Below are positions 8,431 through 17,100 of a stretch of DNA of 49,237 nucleotides, piece by piece. Below the pieces are notes generated by a model. The model saw only the letters and a list, made by a program, of their open reading frames with translations. It searched no databases and was not told the DNA's origin. Position 1 is the first letter of the stretch. Each line of letters opens with the position of its first letter. The translations under genes were made by a program, and so were the position numbers. The stretch comes from CAXSEF01 sp964236535 (lineage in GTDB: Bacteria > Pseudomonadota > Alphaproteobacteria > Acetobacterales > Acetobacteraceae), in contig CAXSEF010000015.1 of NCBI GenBank assembly GCA_964236535.1, positions 1 to 49,237 on the forward strand, written 5' to 3'.

Positions 8431-8566
8431 GAAGCGAAGCAAGGCCGGGCCTTCCCTCCGCCCAGACCAAAGGCCTTCGGAAACCCATTCCCTAGGCAAG
8501 TGGATTCCAAAGGCCCGGCCTTTGGCGGAGTCCGGATGCAGAGCCTCTGGCCTCGCTTGCTTGACC
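8431..8566. repeat. Intergenic hairpin repeat, copy 3
   Basis: Begins GAAGCGAAGCAAGGCCGGGC directly after a stop codon and ends GGCCTCGCTTGCTTGACC. Inside are CCAAAGGCCTTCGG and ATTCCAAAGGCCCGGCCTTTG, which pair, and GGAGTCCGGATGCAGAGCC. It lies between convergent genes, 1 base from one stop and 18 from the other, so it may also act as a bidirectional transcription stop. Confidence 0.75.
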
Positions 8567-8584
8567 CGACCACGCCCAACGCCA

Positions 8585-10198
8585 TCACGGCAGGAACGGC
8601 TGGTTCTCCTGCAGCGAGTTCCGGCTCGGCAGCCGCGCGGCATCCCACCCCCCGCCCAGCGCCTCGATCAGCGCCACGCTCGCCACCAGCCGCGCCTGCT
8701 GCAGGGTGATCAGCGTCTCCTCGTCCGCAAGCTCCAGCGCCTGGGCGGTGACCACCGCGGTGAACGCCTGGGTGCCGGCCCGGTACTCGTTGAGGGTGAT
8801 CACGACGGAGCGCTGCGCGTCGGCGACCGCGGCCTGCTGCACGCCAAGCTCCTGGTCGAGGATGCGCAGCGCCACCAGCTCGTCCTCGACCTGCTGCAGC
8901 GCCGTCAGCACGGTCTGCCGGTAGGTGGCGACGCTCTCGTCGTAGGTGGCGCGGGCGGCGCGCACCTGGGCGGAGCGGGCGCCGCCGTCGAACAGCGTCT
9001 CGCTGGCCGACGCGCCGAGCGACCACACCCGGTTCGCCGCCGAGATCAGCGAGCCGAACGGCTGGCCGGAATACTCCAGCAGCGCCGACAGGCTGATCGT
9101 CGGGTAGTAGGCGGCGATCGCCGCCCCGATCAGCGCGTTGTTGGACGCCATGGTGCGCTCTGCGGCGGCGATGTCCGGCCGGCGCTGCAGCAGAGTCGCC
9201 GGCAGCACGCCCGGGATCGGCGGCAGGTCGCGCGCCAGCGGGGCCACCACCACCGACAGCGTCGCGGGCGGGCGCCCGGTCAGCACGGCGATCGCATGCT
9301 CGTACTGCGCGCGGAGGATGCCCGCGTTGATCAGGCTGGCCTGGGTGGTCTCCAGCAGCACCTGGGCGGTCAGCTCGTCGGAGCGGGCGGCGACGCCCAC
9401 CTCGTACTGGTTGCGGGTGACGTCGAGCGAGCGCTTGTACTCGTCGACGGTGCGGGTCAGCAGCGCGATGATGGCGTCGGACACGCGAAGGTCGAAGTAG
9501 TCCGTCGCCAGGGTGCCCTCGGCGGAGAGCCGGGCGTTGACGATGTCGGCTTCGCTCGCCTGGGCGCTCGCCACCCCGCTCTCGACCTGGCGGCGGATGC
9601 GCCCCCACACGTCGATCTCCCAGCTCGCCGAGCCGGACACGTTGTAGACGGTATGGTGGCCGTCGCCGCTCCCGGAGGTGCTGATGCCGCTCGTGCCGAT
9701 GCCGGAGCTGGTGGCCGTCGTGCCTGTGGTATTGAGGCCGGTGCCGGTGGTGCCGGTCCCGGTGCCGAGCGTGGTGGCGGTGCTGCCGCTGGTCACGGCC
9801 GTGCCGCCCAGGCTGGCGGCGGACCCGTTGCCGGCGAAGGAGCGCTGCGCCCCGGCGCCCGCGGTGAGCTGGGGGAACAGGTTGGCGCGGTCCTCGTCGA
9901 CCACGGCGCGGGCGACGCTGTAGGCGGCCTCGAACTCCTTGATCGTCTGGTTGCCGCCCTCGAGCTCGCCTTCCAGCCCGTCGAGCACCGGGTCCTGGTA
10001 GACGCGCCACCACTCGCCCTTCGCCAGGGTGTCGGCCGGGCTGGCGATGGTCCAGCCGGGCAGCTCCTTGTAGGCCAGCGACAGCGGCGCGGCGGGGAGG
10101 CGGTAGTCCGGTCCGACCATGCAGCCGCCGAGCAGGAACACGGCCGCAACGCCGGGCTGGATATGTCTCAGTTTCAAGTGTCCCAATCCAACCGCCAT
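8585..10198 (-). CDS. RND efflux outer-membrane factor lipoprotein (NodT/OprM type)
   Basis: This 537-residue protein is the outer-membrane channel of the tripartite pump encoded upstream. The ATG at 10198 is followed by a lipoprotein signal ending in FLLGGC (Cys about 26) and then MVGPDYRLPAAPL, the hallmark MVGPDYxxP of the NodT family. Two TolC-like repeats follow; WWRVYQDPVLDGL and SWEIDVWGRIRRQVESG are characteristic, as is LLQRRPDIAAAERTM. A Gly/Thr/Ser-rich insertion of about 55 residues (GSTATTLGTGTGTTGTG and on) sits in the first outer loop region and is longer than usual. It is the last gene of the operon, 169 bases after the second permease. Confidence 0.9.
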   Translation of the reverse strand: MAVGLGHLKLRHIQPGVAAVFLLGGCMVGPDYRLPAAPLSLAYKELPGWTIASPADTLAKGEWWRVYQDPVLDGLEGELEGGNQTIKEFEAAYSVARAVVDEDRANLFPQLTAGAGAQRSFAGNGSAASLGGTAVTSGSTATTLGTGTGTTGTGLNTTGTTATSSGIGTSGISTSGSGDGHHTVYNVSGSASWEIDVWGRIRRQVESGVASAQASEADIVNARLSAEGTLATDYFDLRVSDAIIALLTRTVDEYKRSLDVTRNQYEVGVAARSDELTAQVLLETTQASLINAGILRAQYEHAIAVLTGRPPATLSVVVAPLARDLPPIPGVLPATLLQRRPDIAAAERTMASNNALIGAAIAAYYPTISLSALLEYSGQPFGSLISAANRVWSLGASASETLFDGGARSAQVRAARATYDESVATYRQTVLTALQQVEDELVALRILDQELGVQQAAVADAQRSVVITLNEYRAGTQAFTAVVTAQALELADEETLITLQQARLVASVALIEALGGGWDAARLPSRNSLQENQPFLP

Positions 10199-10367
10199 GA
10201 TGTCGCAGGCAACGCCAGGGCTCTGCCCGCCGCTGGCAGACGGCGAACCCGCCGGAAGCTGAGCCCGCAGACCCGCACAGCAAAGCCGTGCCGGCCAGGA
10301 TCAAGCCGGTCCGGGTGCGGCTTGCTCCTGGCAAGGCCAGGTGAGGCCCGGCCTTGCCCCGCCCGGC
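10199..10367. other. Gap inside the RND operon with degenerate repeat-like sequence
   Basis: The 169 bases between the second permease and the outer-membrane factor contain GGCAACGCCAGGGCTCTGCC and, near the permease end, CTTGCTCCTGGCAAGGCCAG and GGCCCGGCCTTGCC. These resemble worn pieces of the intergenic hairpin family. No gene is seen. Confidence 0.4.
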
Positions 10368-13300
10368 TCACGCCACCGCCGGTGCCGGCCGGCGCCGCCG
10401 TGCCGCACCACGCAGCCGGTCCAGGTACAGGTAGACCACCGGCGTCGTATAGAGCGTGAGCGCCTGGCTGACGATCAGGCCGCCCACGATCGAGATGCCG
10501 AGCGGCATGCGCAGCTCGCCCCCCGGGCCGCCGAACGCGAGCGGCAGCGCGCCCAGCAACGCCGCGAACGTCGTCATCATGATCGGGCGGAACCGCAGGA
10601 TGCAGGCCTGGTAGATCGCGTCCTCGGTCGAAAGCCCCTGCTCGCGCTCGGCCGACAACGCGAAATCGACCAGCAGGATCGCGTTCTTCTTGACGATGCC
10701 GATCAGCAGGATGACGCCGATCAGCGCGATGATGCTGAACTCCTGGCCGGTAAGGTACAGCGCAAGCACCGCACCCACGCCCGCCGAGGGCAGCGTCGAG
10801 AGGATCGTCAGCGGATGGATCGTGCTCTCGTAGAGGATGCCCAGCACGATGTAGACGGTGACCAGCGCCGCAAGCACCAGCAGCGGCTCCTGCGCGACCG
10901 AGGTCTGGAACTGCGCCGCGGTGCCGGCGAAGGTGCCGTGGATGTCGGCGGGCACGCGCAGCTCCGCCAGCGTGCGGTCGATCAGCGGCCCGGCCTCGCT
11001 CAGCGAGTGGCCGCTGGCCATGTTGAACGAGATAGTCGACGCCACGAACTGCCCCTGGTGGCTGACCGAAAGCGGCGTCGAACCCGGCGTGCTGCGGGTG
11101 AAGGCGGCGAGCGGCACCATCGTCTCGGCCGCAGTGCTGACCGACGCGCCAGACGAGGCGCCCGAGCTGCCGCTCGCGGCGAGCGCGTTGTTCTGCGCGT
11201 TCAGCTCGGAGTTCAGCGACGGGTCGGACGAGCCGCTCGCAGTCGCGCCCGTGGCGGCCCCCGACTGGCCGGTCTGCCCGACCGGACTCCCCGATGACGC
11301 GGCGGTGGGAGCCGCGTTTGATGCGCCGGCCGTCGATGTCGCGGCCGTGGCCGCCGTGGTGGCCCGGGCGGAGGCGTTGGTGGTCGAGGTGCCCGAGGCG
11401 TTGCCGCCGGAGGTGCTGACCTTGAGTATCTGCAGGGTGTCGGGATTCTGCCACCAGCGCGGCGCCACCTCCAGCACCACATGATACTGGTTCAGCGCGT
11501 TGTAGATCGTCGAGACCTGGCGCTGCCCGAATGCGTCGTACAGCGTGTTGTCGATCTCCTGCGGCGTGAGCCCCAGCTTGGCCAGCGTCGGCCGGTCATA
11601 GGTCAGGTAGACCTCGTGACCCTTCTCCTGCTGGTCGCTCGCGACGTCGGTCAGCAGCGGCGACTTCTTGAGCGCCTCGGTCACCTTCGGCGACCATTCG
11701 TACAGCTCGGCGGTGTTGTCGCCCTCGAGCGTGTACTGGTACGCGGCGTTGGTCTGCCGCCCGCCCGCCCGCACGTCCTGGGCGGCGAACAGGAAGGTCT
11801 GCGCGCCGGCCACCCGCGACAGCCGTCGACGCAGCCGATCGAGCACCACCGGCGCCGCGTCGCGCTGATCCTGCTCCTTGAGGGTGACGAAGGTGAAGGC
11901 CGCGTTGGTCTGCCGGCCGCCGGTGAAGCCGACCACGCCGGACACCGCGGGGTCCTCGCCGATCAAGTCCTGGATGTGTGCGACCTTGGCCTTCATCGCC
12001 TGGAACGAGATCGCCTGGTCGGCCTGCACGCCGCCGATCAGCAGGCCGGTGTCCTGCACCGGCAGCAGGCCCTTGGGCACCACCTTGAACAGCACGACGT
12101 TGAGCCCGATCGTCGCCACCAGGCTGAGCATCACCAGCCTGGGGTGGCGCAGCGCCACCGTGAGGCTGGCGGCGTAGCCGCGCAGCATCAGGGCGAAGCC
12201 GGCCTCGAACCCGCGCGCGATCCGGCCCGGCTCGCGGGCGGTTCTTCCCTGCGCTCCGGGCGCCTCGGGCGGCCGCAGCACGAAGGCGCACATCATCGGC
12301 GTGGTGGTGAGCGAGACGACCAGCGACACCGTGACCGCGAGCGACAGGGTGACGGCGAACTCGCGGAACAGCCGGCCGACGATGCCGCCCATCAGCAGGA
12401 TCGGCAGGAACACCGCGACCAGCGAGACGCTCATCGACAGCACGGTGAACCCGACCTCGCTCGCGCCCAGCAGGGCGGCGCGGCCGCGGCTCATGCCGGC
12501 CTCGATGTGGCGCTGCACGTTCTCCAGCACCACGATCGCATCGTCGACCACGAAGCCGGTCGCCACCGTGAGCGCCATCAGCGACAGGATATCAAGGCTG
12601 TAGCCCAGCAGGTACATGCCGGCAAAGGTGCCGATCACCGAGACCGGGACCGCGACCGCCGGGATCAGCGTCGCCCGCCAGTCGCGCAGGAAGGCGAACA
12701 CCACCAGGATCACCAGCACCACCGCAAGCACCAGGGTACTCTCGGTCTCGGCCAGCGAGGCGCGGATGCCCGGCGTGCGGTCGAGTGCGGTGCGGATCAG
12801 CACCTGGCCCGGCAGCGCGGCCGCGAGCGCCGGCAGCGCGGCCCGCACGCCGTCGACGGCGGCGATGATGTTCGCACCCGGCTGGCGATACATGATGACG
12901 GTGACGGCGGCGCCGCCGTTGTACAATCCGGCGTTGCGCAGGTCCTCGACGCTGTCGATCACGTCGGCGACGTCGGCCAGATGCACCGGCCGCTGGTTGC
13001 GGTAGGCGATGATCAGCGGCGCGTAGTCGGCCGCCTTGCGCGCCTGGTCGTTGGTGTAGAGCTGGAACCGCCGCTCGCCATCCTCCACCGCGCCTTTCGG
13101 GCTGTTGGCGTTGGCCGAGGCGAGCGCCGCGCGCACGTCCTCCAGCCCGATCCCGTTATGCGCGAGCGCGTTCGGGTTGGCCTCCACCCGCACCGCCGGC
13201 AACGCGCTGCCGCCGATCTCGACCTGGCCGATCCCGGGCAGCTGGCTGAGCTTCTGCTGCAGCACCGAGCTCGCCGCGTCGTACAGCTGGCCAGGGGTCA

Positions 13301-13745
13301 GGGTGTCCGAGGTCAGCGCCAGGATCATGATCGGCGTGTCGGCCGGGTTGACCTTCTCGTAGGTGGGATTCTGCCGCAGCGCCGTGGGCAGATCGGCGCG
13401 CGAGGCGTTGATCGCCGCCTCCACGTCGCGCGCCGCGCCGTCGATGTCGCGGTCCAGCCCGAACTGCAGGGTGATGCGCAGATTGCCCACCGAGCTGGTG
13501 GACGTCATCTCGGTCACGTCGGCGATCTGCCCGAGATGGCGCTCCAGCGGCGAGGCGACGCTGGTCGCAACCGTCTCCGGGCTGGCGCCGGGCAGCGCCG
13601 CGGTGACCAGGATGGTCGGGAAATCCACCTGCGGCAGCGGCGCCACCGGCAGCTTGGCGAACGCGAACACCCCGGCGAGCGCCACCGCGATGGTGAGCAG
13701 CGTGGTCGCGACCGGACGGGCGATGAACGGGGAGCTGATGCTCAC
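10368..13745 (-). CDS. mdtC: RND multidrug efflux permease (MdtC-like) with low-complexity insert
   Basis: The product has 1125 residues against about 1025-1040 for MdtC. It starts MSISSPFIARPVATTLL, has the RND signature PLPQVDFPTI and the proton-relay Asp pair in ATGFVVDDAIVVLEN (TM4), and ends with the second set of six helices. In MdtABC-type pumps two different permeases share one adaptor. The extra length is a Ser/Thr/Ala/Gly-rich insert at about residues 777-873, lying between ILKVSTSGG and MVPLAAF in the second periplasmic porter domain, where E. coli MdtC has only a short loop. It starts 115 bases after the partner permease. Confidence 0.9.
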   Translation of the reverse strand: MSISSPFIARPVATTLLTIAVALAGVFAFAKLPVAPLPQVDFPTILVTAALPGASPETVATSVASPLERHLGQIADVTEMTSTSSVGNLRITLQFGLDRDIDGAARDVEAAINASRADLPTALRQNPTYEKVNPADTPIMILALTSDTLTPGQLYDAASSVLQQKLSQLPGIGQVEIGGSALPAVRVEANPNALAHNGIGLEDVRAALASANANSPKGAVEDGERRFQLYTNDQARKAADYAPLIIAYRNQRPVHLADVADVIDSVEDLRNAGLYNGGAAVTVIMYRQPGANIIAAVDGVRAALPALAAALPGQVLIRTALDRTPGIRASLAETESTLVLAVVLVILVVFAFLRDWRATLIPAVAVPVSVIGTFAGMYLLGYSLDILSLMALTVATGFVVDDAIVVLENVQRHIEAGMSRGRAALLGASEVGFTVLSMSVSLVAVFLPILLMGGIVGRLFREFAVTLSLAVTVSLVVSLTTTPMMCAFVLRPPEAPGAQGRTAREPGRIARGFEAGFALMLRGYAASLTVALRHPRLVMLSLVATIGLNVVLFKVVPKGLLPVQDTGLLIGGVQADQAISFQAMKAKVAHIQDLIGEDPAVSGVVGFTGGRQTNAAFTFVTLKEQDQRDAAPVVLDRLRRRLSRVAGAQTFLFAAQDVRAGGRQTNAAYQYTLEGDNTAELYEWSPKVTEALKKSPLLTDVASDQQEKGHEVYLTYDRPTLAKLGLTPQEIDNTLYDAFGQRQVSTIYNALNQYHVVLEVAPRWWQNPDTLQILKVSTSGGNASGTSTTNASARATTAATAATSTAGASNAAPTAASSGSPVGQTGQSGAATGATASGSSDPSLNSELNAQNNALAASGSSGASSGASVSTAAETMVPLAAFTRSTPGSTPLSVSHQGQFVASTISFNMASGHSLSEAGPLIDRTLAELRVPADIHGTFAGTAAQFQTSVAQEPLLVLAALVTVYIVLGILYESTIHPLTILSTLPSAGVGAVLALYLTGQEFSIIALIGVILLIGIVKKNAILLVDFALSAEREQGLSTEDAIYQACILRFRPIMMTTFAALLGALPLAFGGPGGELRMPLGISIVGGLIVSQALTLYTTPVVYLYLDRLRGAARRRRPAPAVA

Positions 13746-13860
13746 GAGGGCATCCGGCCCGGCAGCGCCGCGCGCCCAGCCAGGCGGACGCCGAAGGCCA
13801 CGCGGTCGCCGGCATCCGGAGCCCCCGGCTCCAGGCGACGGGCCGGCGTCGCCGACCGGA

Positions 13861-16800
13861 TCATGGCAGCGCCGGGTCCGGCATGTCCGCCCGCGCCGGC
13901 CGGCCGAAGCGCTGCGAGATGCGATCGAACAGCAGGTAGACCACCGGGGTGCTGAACAGGGTCACGAACTGGCTGACCGCGAGGCCGCCGACGATGGCGA
14001 TGCCGAGCGGCCGGCGCAGCTCCGAGCCGGTGCCGCTGCCGAGCATCAGCGGCAGCGCCCCGAAGGCCGCCGCGAGCGTGGTCATCAGGATCGGCCGGAA
14101 CCGCAGCAGGCAGGCCTCGCGCACCGCCTCGATCGCCGGAACCCCACGCTCGCGCTCGGCCTCCAGCGCGAAGTCGACCACCAGGATCGCGTTCTTCTTG
14201 ACGATGCCGATCAGCAGCACGAGCCCGATGATGCCGATCACGCCCAGGTCCGAGCCGTCGAGCATCAGCGCCGCGAGCGCACCCAGTCCCGCCGGCGGCA
14301 GCGTGGACAGGATGGTCAGCGGGTGCACGAAACTCTCGTACAGCACGCCGAGCACGATGTACATCACGGTCACCGCGGCGGCGACCAGGAACACCTCGTT
14401 GCCCAGCGAGGACCGGTAGGCGGCGGCAGCGCCCTGGAACACCGTCTGCACGCTGGCCGGCAGGGCGATCTCGTGCTCCGCGGCCTCGATCTGCGCCACC
14501 GCCTGCCCGAGCGAGGCCTCCGGGGCCAGGTTGAAGCTGACGGTGGTCGCCGGGAACTGCGCGAGGTGGCCGATCACCAGCGGCGCCGGACGCTGCACGA
14601 CGTGCACGATCGCCGACAGCGGCACCTGGCCGCCGGCCGCGGTCGAGGACGGCAGGTACAGGCTGTCCAGCGCGGCAAGGCTGTGGCTGAGCGAGGCGTC
14701 GGCCTCCAGGATCACCCGGTACTGGTTGGACTGGCCGAAGATGGTCGACACGATCCGCTGCCCGAACGCGTCATACAACGCATTGTCGACCGTGGCAGGG
14801 GTGATGCCGAAGCGCGCCGCGGTGGCGCGATCGATGGTCACCATCGCCGACAGCCCGTCCTGCTGCAGGTCGCTGGCGACATCGGCAAGCGCCGGCGCCT
14901 GCTTGAGCCTCGCCACGAGCTTCGGCACCCACTCCGCGAACTCGCCGACGTTGGCGTCCTCCAGAACGAACTGGTACTGCGTGGCGCTGACCGCGGTGTC
15001 GAGCGTGAGGTCCTGCACCGGCTGCATGTAGAGCGAGACCCCGGCAACGTTGGCGGTCTCCGTCTGCAGCCGCCGGATGATCTCGCTGGCCGTCAGGTCG
15101 CGCTCGCCGTGCGGCCGCAGGTTGATGAGGAACCGGCCCGCGTTGAGCGTCACGTTGCTGCCGTCGACGCCGATGAACGAGCTCAGGCTGAGCACGTCCG
15201 GGTCCTTGAGGATCAGGTCGGCAAGCGCCTGCTGGTGCTCGGCCATCGCGGCGTACGAGGTGGACTGCGCGGCCTGACTGATGCCCTGGATCACGCCGGT
15301 GTCCTGCACCGGGAAGAACCCCTTGGGGATCACCACGACCAGGGCGAGCGTCGCCAGCACCGTCAGCGTGCCGGCCAGCAGCGTGACCACCTGATGGCCG
15401 AGCACCCAGTCGAGCCCGCGCGCATACAGCGCGACGGTGCGATCGAGTGCCACCGAGACCGCACGGCCGAGCCGCCCCTCCTCGCGATGCGGGCGGTGGC
15501 GCAGCAGCCGCGCGCACAGCATCGGCACCAGGGTAAGCGAGACGAAGGCGGAGATGACGATGGTGACCGCCAGCGTGATCGCGAACTCGTGGAACAGCCG
15601 GCCCAGCACGTCGCCCATGAACAGCAGCGGGATCAGCACCGCGATCAGCGACACGGTCAGCGAGATGACGGTGAAGCCGATCTGCCCCGCACCCTCGAGC
15701 GCCGCGGTAAGCGGGTCCTCGCCGGCCTCCACATAGCGCGCGATGTTCTCGATCACCACGATCGAGTCGTCGACCACGAAGCCGGTGGCAATGGTCAAGG
15801 CCATCAGCGACAGGTTGTCGAGGCTGAAGCCCCACAGGTACATCGCCGCCAGCGTGCCGATCAGCGACAGCGGGACCGACAGCGCCGGGATCAGGGTCGC
15901 GGGCACGTTGCGCAGGAAGATGAAGATGACCAGCACCACCAGGGCCACCGAAAGCGCCAGCTCGAACTCCACATCGGCGACCGACGCCCGGATGGTGGTC
16001 GTGCGGTCGGTGAGGATCTCGAGATCCACCGCGGCCGGCAGCGTGGCCTGCAGCTGCGGCAGCAGCTTGCGCACCGCGTCGACCACGCCGATGACGTTGG
16101 CACCCGGCTGGCGCTGGATGTTGACGATCACCGCGGGCGCGCGGTTGGCCCACGCGCCGAGCGAGACGTTCTCCGCTCCATCGACGATGGTGGCCAGGTC
16201 GGAAAGCCGCACCGGGGCGCCGTTGCGGTAGGCGACCACCGCGCTGCCGAACGAGGCGGCGCTCGGCAGCTGGTCGTTGGCGTCGATGGTCCAGGACTGC
16301 GCCGGCCCGTCGAAGCTGCCCTTCGGGGTGTTGACGTTGAGGTTGGCCAGCGTGGTGCGCAGGTCGTCGATGTTCAGCCCGTAGGCGGCGAGCGCGCGCG
16401 GGTTGGCACGCACCCGCACCGCCGGCCGGTTGCCGCCGGACAGGCTGACGAGCCCAACGCCTGCGACCTGGCTGATCCTGCTGGCAAGCCGGGTCTCGAT
16501 GATGTCCTCGACCTTGGTGAGCGGCAGGGTCCTCGACGTGAGCGCCATGGTCAGGATCGGCGCGTCCGCCGGATTGACCTTGGCGTAGATCGGCGGCGCC
16601 GGGAGGTCGGACGGCAGCAGGTTGCCGGCGGCGTTGATCGCGGCCTGCACCTCCTGCTCGGCGATGTCGAGGTTGAGCGACAGGTCGAACTGCAGGGTGA
16701 TGACCGAGGCGCCGCCGCTCGACTGCGACTGCATCTGGTTCAGTCCAGGCATCTCGCCGAACTGGCGCTCCAGCGGCGCGGTGACCGAGCTCGCCATCAC

Positions 16801-16971
16801 GTCGGGGCTGGCACCGGGGTAGAAGGTCTGCACCTGGATCGTCGGGTATTCGACCTCCGGCAGCGCCGAAAGCGGCAGGAACTCGTACGCCACCATGCCG
16901 ACCAGCAGGATCGCCAGCATCAGCAGCGTCGTCGCCACCGGCCGCAGGATGAACAGCCGCGAAGGATTCAT
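13861..16971 (-). CDS. mdtB: RND multidrug efflux permease (MdtB-like)
   Basis: The ATG at 16971 (MNPSRLFILRPVATTLLM) gives 1036 residues, the normal length for MdtB; an in-frame TTG nine codons upstream is less likely. Diagnostic motifs are PLSALPEVEYPTIQV after the first helix, ATGFVVDDSIVVIEN with the TM4 Asp pair, and GIVKKNAILVVDFA in the second half. It lacks the low-complexity insert found in its partner. Together with the other permease it should form the heteromeric inner-membrane part of a proton-driven pump exporting amphiphilic compounds. The adaptor gene lies just upstream on the same strand. Confidence 0.92.
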   Translation of the reverse strand: MNPSRLFILRPVATTLLMLAILLVGMVAYEFLPLSALPEVEYPTIQVQTFYPGASPDVMASSVTAPLERQFGEMPGLNQMQSQSSGGASVITLQFDLSLNLDIAEQEVQAAINAAGNLLPSDLPAPPIYAKVNPADAPILTMALTSRTLPLTKVEDIIETRLASRISQVAGVGLVSLSGGNRPAVRVRANPRALAAYGLNIDDLRTTLANLNVNTPKGSFDGPAQSWTIDANDQLPSAASFGSAVVAYRNGAPVRLSDLATIVDGAENVSLGAWANRAPAVIVNIQRQPGANVIGVVDAVRKLLPQLQATLPAAVDLEILTDRTTTIRASVADVEFELALSVALVVLVIFIFLRNVPATLIPALSVPLSLIGTLAAMYLWGFSLDNLSLMALTIATGFVVDDSIVVIENIARYVEAGEDPLTAALEGAGQIGFTVISLTVSLIAVLIPLLFMGDVLGRLFHEFAITLAVTIVISAFVSLTLVPMLCARLLRHRPHREEGRLGRAVSVALDRTVALYARGLDWVLGHQVVTLLAGTLTVLATLALVVVIPKGFFPVQDTGVIQGISQAAQSTSYAAMAEHQQALADLILKDPDVLSLSSFIGVDGSNVTLNAGRFLINLRPHGERDLTASEIIRRLQTETANVAGVSLYMQPVQDLTLDTAVSATQYQFVLEDANVGEFAEWVPKLVARLKQAPALADVASDLQQDGLSAMVTIDRATAARFGITPATVDNALYDAFGQRIVSTIFGQSNQYRVILEADASLSHSLAALDSLYLPSSTAAGGQVPLSAIVHVVQRPAPLVIGHLAQFPATTVSFNLAPEASLGQAVAQIEAAEHEIALPASVQTVFQGAAAAYRSSLGNEVFLVAAAVTVMYIVLGVLYESFVHPLTILSTLPPAGLGALAALMLDGSDLGVIGIIGLVLLIGIVKKNAILVVDFALEAERERGVPAIEAVREACLLRFRPILMTTLAAAFGALPLMLGSGTGSELRRPLGIAIVGGLAVSQFVTLFSTPVVYLLFDRISQRFGRPARADMPDPALP

Positions 16972-17077
16972 CGCCCGCCACAACCAGGCGAGGGGCAACC
17001 CCGGACCTGCATATCGACCCGGCGACGCGCCGCGAAGCCTTCCGGATGCCGGTCCGCGGCGGCCCGCCCCGGCGGGT

Positions 17078-17094
17078 CGAGGGCAGAGCCCTCG
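17078..17094 (-). other. Hairpin between adaptor and first permease genes
   Basis: CGAGGGC-AGA-GCCCTCG is a 7-bp stem with a 3-base loop, 7 bases beyond the adaptor stop codon on the minus strand. No T-run follows in either direction. It may protect or attenuate the downstream operon message, or be a worn end of the intergenic repeat family. Confidence 0.45.
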
Positions 17095-17100
17095 GCCTGC

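Noticed and set aside
6421..8643. 740-codon minus-strand frame opposite the polytopic membrane protein
   Set aside because: Its translation is Gly/Asp/Gln/Arg-rich with no domain, mirrors the third-codon GC bias of the plus-strand gene, and runs through an intergenic repeat.
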